Shown here one piece after another: positions 61,787 to 64,000 of a stretch of 64,000 nt of DNA. The stretch is from Natrinema sp. CBA1119 (GTDB lineage Archaea > Halobacteriota > Halobacteria > Halobacteriales > Natrialbaceae). Every line of letters starts with the position of its first letter. The stretch's first letter is position 1. Both the position numbers and the translations under genes were made by a program. A model generated the notes under the pieces. It saw nothing but the letters and a program-made list of their open reading frames with translations. It made no database searches and was not told the DNA's origin. The stretch is from assembly GCF_002572525.1 (NCBI RefSeq), contig NZ_PDBS01000001.1:3596001-3660000 (forward strand), in the 5' to 3' direction.

Positions 61787-62000
61787 TATCGCTTCTTTCT
61801 ACTAGTTGTGTATAAGTCTTATCATACAGTTGACCTCTTTGCGCCGATCCGAACGCCGATGGAGTAGCCGTCGAATTGCCCAGAAGAAGTCTCACCGATC
61901 ACACGCCGTTTAAGCGCAGTGATAGTCCGTCGCCACGCGCTCGGAGATCGGGCTCGAGCGAAAGTCGGCGAGAAAACGAACAGCGTCGATATCTACAGCG

Positions 62001-62810
62001 TTAGACCGTACTTTCGAAGTCCTCGAGCGAGTACGACGGCTCGGCACCGCGTCGATCGAGGACCTCGTTGGCGAGGAGCCAGTAGACGACCGAGAGGGCC
62101 TTCCGACCCTTGTTGTTCGTCGGGACGACGAGGTCGACGTTACTGACCTGGTTGTTCGAGTCACACATCGCGATGACCGGGATACCGACCGTGATAGCCT
62201 CTTTGACGGCCTGGGCGTCACCGATCGGGTCGGTGACGACGAGCACGTCCGGCTCGATATAGCCATCGTACTTCGGGTTCGTCAGCGTGCCCGGGATGAA
62301 GCGGCCGGTGCGGGCGCGAGCGCCCACGGCATCGGCGAACTTCTCCGCCGGGAACCGACCGTACTGACGGCTCGAGGTGACCAGGATCTGCTCCGGGTCG
62401 TAGTTCGCGAGGAAGTCCGCGGCCGTGCGGATGCGGCCGTCGGTCTTCGAGACGTCGAGCACGTAGAGACCGTCGGTTCGGACACGGTGGATGAACCGAC
62501 CCATGTCCTCGGTCTTCTGTTGGGTCCCGATGTGGACGCCAGCGCCGAGGTAGTCCTCGACGGGGATCAACAGGTCCGCCTCCTCGTCGGACATGACGTC
62601 GTCGTCGAGGGTTGGACCGGCGTCTTCCTCCTCGGCGTCGTCGTCGGCTGGTTCTGCGTCGGCCGCGGGCGCTCCCCCGGCGTCGGCGGGCTGTTCGTCT
62701 ACTGGCTCGACATCCTCCTCGGCGGCGGGGCCAGCCCCTTCGGCTGGCTCCTCGTCGATTTCCTCCTCGGCGGCGTCGAGCCCTTCCTGGGTTGCGTCGT
62801 TTTCTGTCAT
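62001..62810 (-). CDS. rps2: ribosomal protein S2 (with acidic N-terminal extension)
   Basis: A 269-aa protein: about 75 N-terminal residues of Glu/Asp/Ala-rich sequence ([20 protein letters not shown] and on) precede the S2 core. The core reads [44 protein letters not shown]-type [20 protein letters not shown] and [12 protein letters not shown]. The archaeal family has a shorter N-terminus outside the haloarchaea. It overlaps enolase by four bases (62807-62810, ATGA), the classic eno-rps2 coupling in archaea. Confidence 0.96.
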   Translation of the reverse strand: MTENDATQEGLDAAEEEIDEEPAEGAGPAAEEDVEPVDEQPADAGGAPAADAEPADDDAEEEDAGPTLDDDVMSDEEADLLIPVEDYLGAGVHIGTQQKTEDMGRFIHRVRTDGLYVLDVSKTDGRIRTAADFLANYDPEQILVTSSRQYGRFPAEKFADAVGARARTGRFIPGTLTNPKYDGYIEPDVLVVTDPIGDAQAVKEAITVGIPVIAMCDSNNQVSNVDLVVPTNNKGRKALSVVYWLLANEVLDRRGAEPSYSLEDFESTV

Positions 62811-64000
62811 GTCGCGTCGTCTGCGATTCGAATGAGCTCGTTGAGCTTTGCGGTTCGCTCGCCGCCGACGGTTCCCGTCTTGATGAAGGGAGCGTCGGTC
62901 GCAACGGCGAGGTGTGCGATCGTCGCGTCTTCGGTCTCGCCCGACCGGTGGGAGACGACCGAGTCGTAGCCGTTCTCCGTCGCGAGTTCGATCGCGTCGA
63001 ACGCGTCCGACAGCGTCCCGATCTGGTTCGGCTTGATCAGGATGCTGTTGGCCGCGCCGCGGTCGATTCCCTCGACGAGACGGTCGGTGTTGGTGACGAA
63101 CAGGTCATCACCGCAGATCAGCGTCTGGTCGCCGACTTCCTCGGTCAGTTCGGCGAAGGCATCGTAATCGTCCTCGTCGAGGGGATCCTCGACGTAGACG
63201 AGGTCGTACTCCTCGACGAGTTCGGCGATGTACGCGATCTGCTCGTCCGTATCGCGGCTCCGGTCGCTGTACTCGTACGTTTCCGACTCGGAATCGTACA
63301 GTTCAGCGCCGGCGACGTCCAGCCCGAAGCCGACGTTGAAGCCGACCTCGTCTTGGACCATCGAGACCGCCTCGGCGACGATTTCGAAGGCCTCGCCGTC
63401 GTCGATCGACGGTGCCCACGCGCCCTCGTCGCCCTTGCCACAGGGAACGCCGCGTTCCTCGAGCAGGTCGGCGACTGCGGCGTGGACGGCCGCGTTCGCG
63501 AAGACCGCATCTTCGACGCTCGGCGCGCCGACGGGTGCGGCCAGGAACTCCTGAATGTCGGTCGCGTCGGCAGCGTGTTCGCCGCCACCGACGACGTTAC
63601 CGAGCGGAATCGGGAAGCTCTCGCCGCGGAACGTGCCACCGAGGTGCTGAAAGAGCGGCGCACCGAGCACGTCGGCACCGGCTTTTGCAGCGGCCATCGA
63701 GATCGCGACTGCGCTGTTTGCGCCGATCTCCGAGAAGTCGTCGGTGCCGTCAGCAGCGTGGAGCGCGGCGTCGACGTCGCGCTGGTTACCCGCATAGATC
63801 TCGCCGACGAGCCGGGGAACGGCGCGTTCCCGGGCCGCCGCGATCGCCTCACCTGGGGCCCGTTCGACGGCTTCGTACTCGCCCGTGCTGGCCCCGCTGG
63901 GCGCTGCGGCGCGGCCGAAACCGCCGCTCTCGGTCACGACATCCGCCTCGACTGTCGGATTCCCTCGCGAGTCGAGGATCCGACGCAGCCGGATGTCGGT
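62807..64000 (-). CDS. eno: enolase (start just beyond window)
   Basis: 397 residues are visible, starting [20 protein letters not shown]; only the first few residues should be missing. Blocks are [15 protein letters not shown], the metal/active-site region [76 protein letters not shown] and [20 protein letters not shown]. It converts 2-phosphoglycerate to PEP. It is followed by rps2 with a four-base overlap. Confidence 0.97.
   Translation of the reverse strand, partial: TDIRLRRILDSRGNPTVEADVVTESGGFGRAAAPSGASTGEYEAVERAPGEAIAAARERAVPRLVGEIYAGNQRDVDAALHAADGTDDFSEIGANSAVAISMAAAKAGADVLGAPLFQHLGGTFRGESFPIPLGNVVGGGEHAADATDIQEFLAAPVGAPSVEDAVFANAAVHAAVADLLEERGVPCGKGDEGAWAPSIDDGEAFEIVAEAVSMVQDEVGFNVGFGLDVAGAELYDSESETYEYSDRSRDTDEQIAYIAELVEEYDLVYVEDPLDEDDYDAFAELTEEVGDQTLICGDDLFVTNTDRLVEGIDRGAANSILIKPNQIGTLSDAFDAIELATENGYDSVVSHRSGETEDATIAHLAVATDAPFIKTGTVGGERTAKLNELIRIADDAT

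Noticed and set aside
1-64000. tRNA or rRNA genes
   Set aside because: Scanning the intergenic gaps by eye on both strands I saw no cloverleaf with a GGTTCGAATCC-type T arm at the right position; a tRNA search program would be decisive.

Overview
The window is GC-rich haloarchaeal chromosome. The proteins are strongly acidic. Many genes have a TATA-like box about 22-32 bases before the ATG and no room for a leader, which is typical of leaderless haloarchaeal mRNAs. The informational genes (L7Ae, S28e, L24e, TmcA, archaeal GluRS, RNase J, S2, enolase) and the archaeal lipid genes (mevalonate kinase, isopentenyl phosphate kinase, prenyl synthase) are archaeal. The Natrialbales (Natrinema/Haloterrigena/Natronorubrum type) are my best guess, by inference only.

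Bases 1 to about 38,700 form an accessory catabolic region built from short, often single-gene units facing both ways. It encodes five intact acyl-CoA dehydrogenases and one acyl-CoA dehydrogenase remnant, five crotonase-fold proteins (one cut by the window edge), four class III (CaiB/BaiF) CoA transferases, two MaoC hydratases, and a thiolase-fold protein next to a DUF35 partner. It also has a TPP-dependent lyase/decarboxylase, two intact SDRs and one dead one, two F420/luciferase-like oxidoreductases, two carboxymuconolactone-decarboxylase-like proteins, one VOC protein, a TAXI-type TRAP transporter, three MFS carriers, two IclR regulators and one UspA. No acyl-CoA synthetase, no 3-hydroxyacyl-CoA dehydrogenase and no thiolase with an obvious nucleophilic cysteine is visible. 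I read this as uptake of organic acids, activation by CoA transfer, dehydrogenation and hydration, then C-C cleavage by retro-aldol or TPP chemistry rather than standard beta-oxidation. The substrate is unknown.

Bases 38,700-41,700 are a mobile-element junction: an AT-rich gene-poor stretch, an 86-bp MITE-like element, a truncated RdfA-like gene, a full-length but decayed IS630-family element and, directly abutting it, an IS6-family element whose transposase has one in-frame stop.

Bases 41,766-64,000 are core genome: superoxide dismutase, a small wHTH protein, the L7Ae-S28e-L24e-Ndk operon, TmcA, an SDR, a DUF456 membrane protein, a small zinc-finger protein, GluRS, a Tat lipoprotein, prenyl synthase, RNase J, TrkA and TrkH, isopentenyl phosphate kinase, mevalonate kinase, an HTH-ThiN regulator, a lipoprotein, ribosomal protein S2 and enolase (cut by the window end).

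The most notable sequence structures are: an exact 3 x 34-bp tandem repeat over the start codon of the TRAP binding protein, which creates a 23-codon upstream ORF ending in an ATGA overlap with the real start; the nucleophile-less thiolase/DUF35 pair; two crotonases lacking both catalytic glutamates; an SDR with the YxxxK motif replaced; a pair of related ~80-bp intergenic repeats near trkA and mvk; and an L24e protein that has lost three zinc cysteines and gained a long acidic tail.
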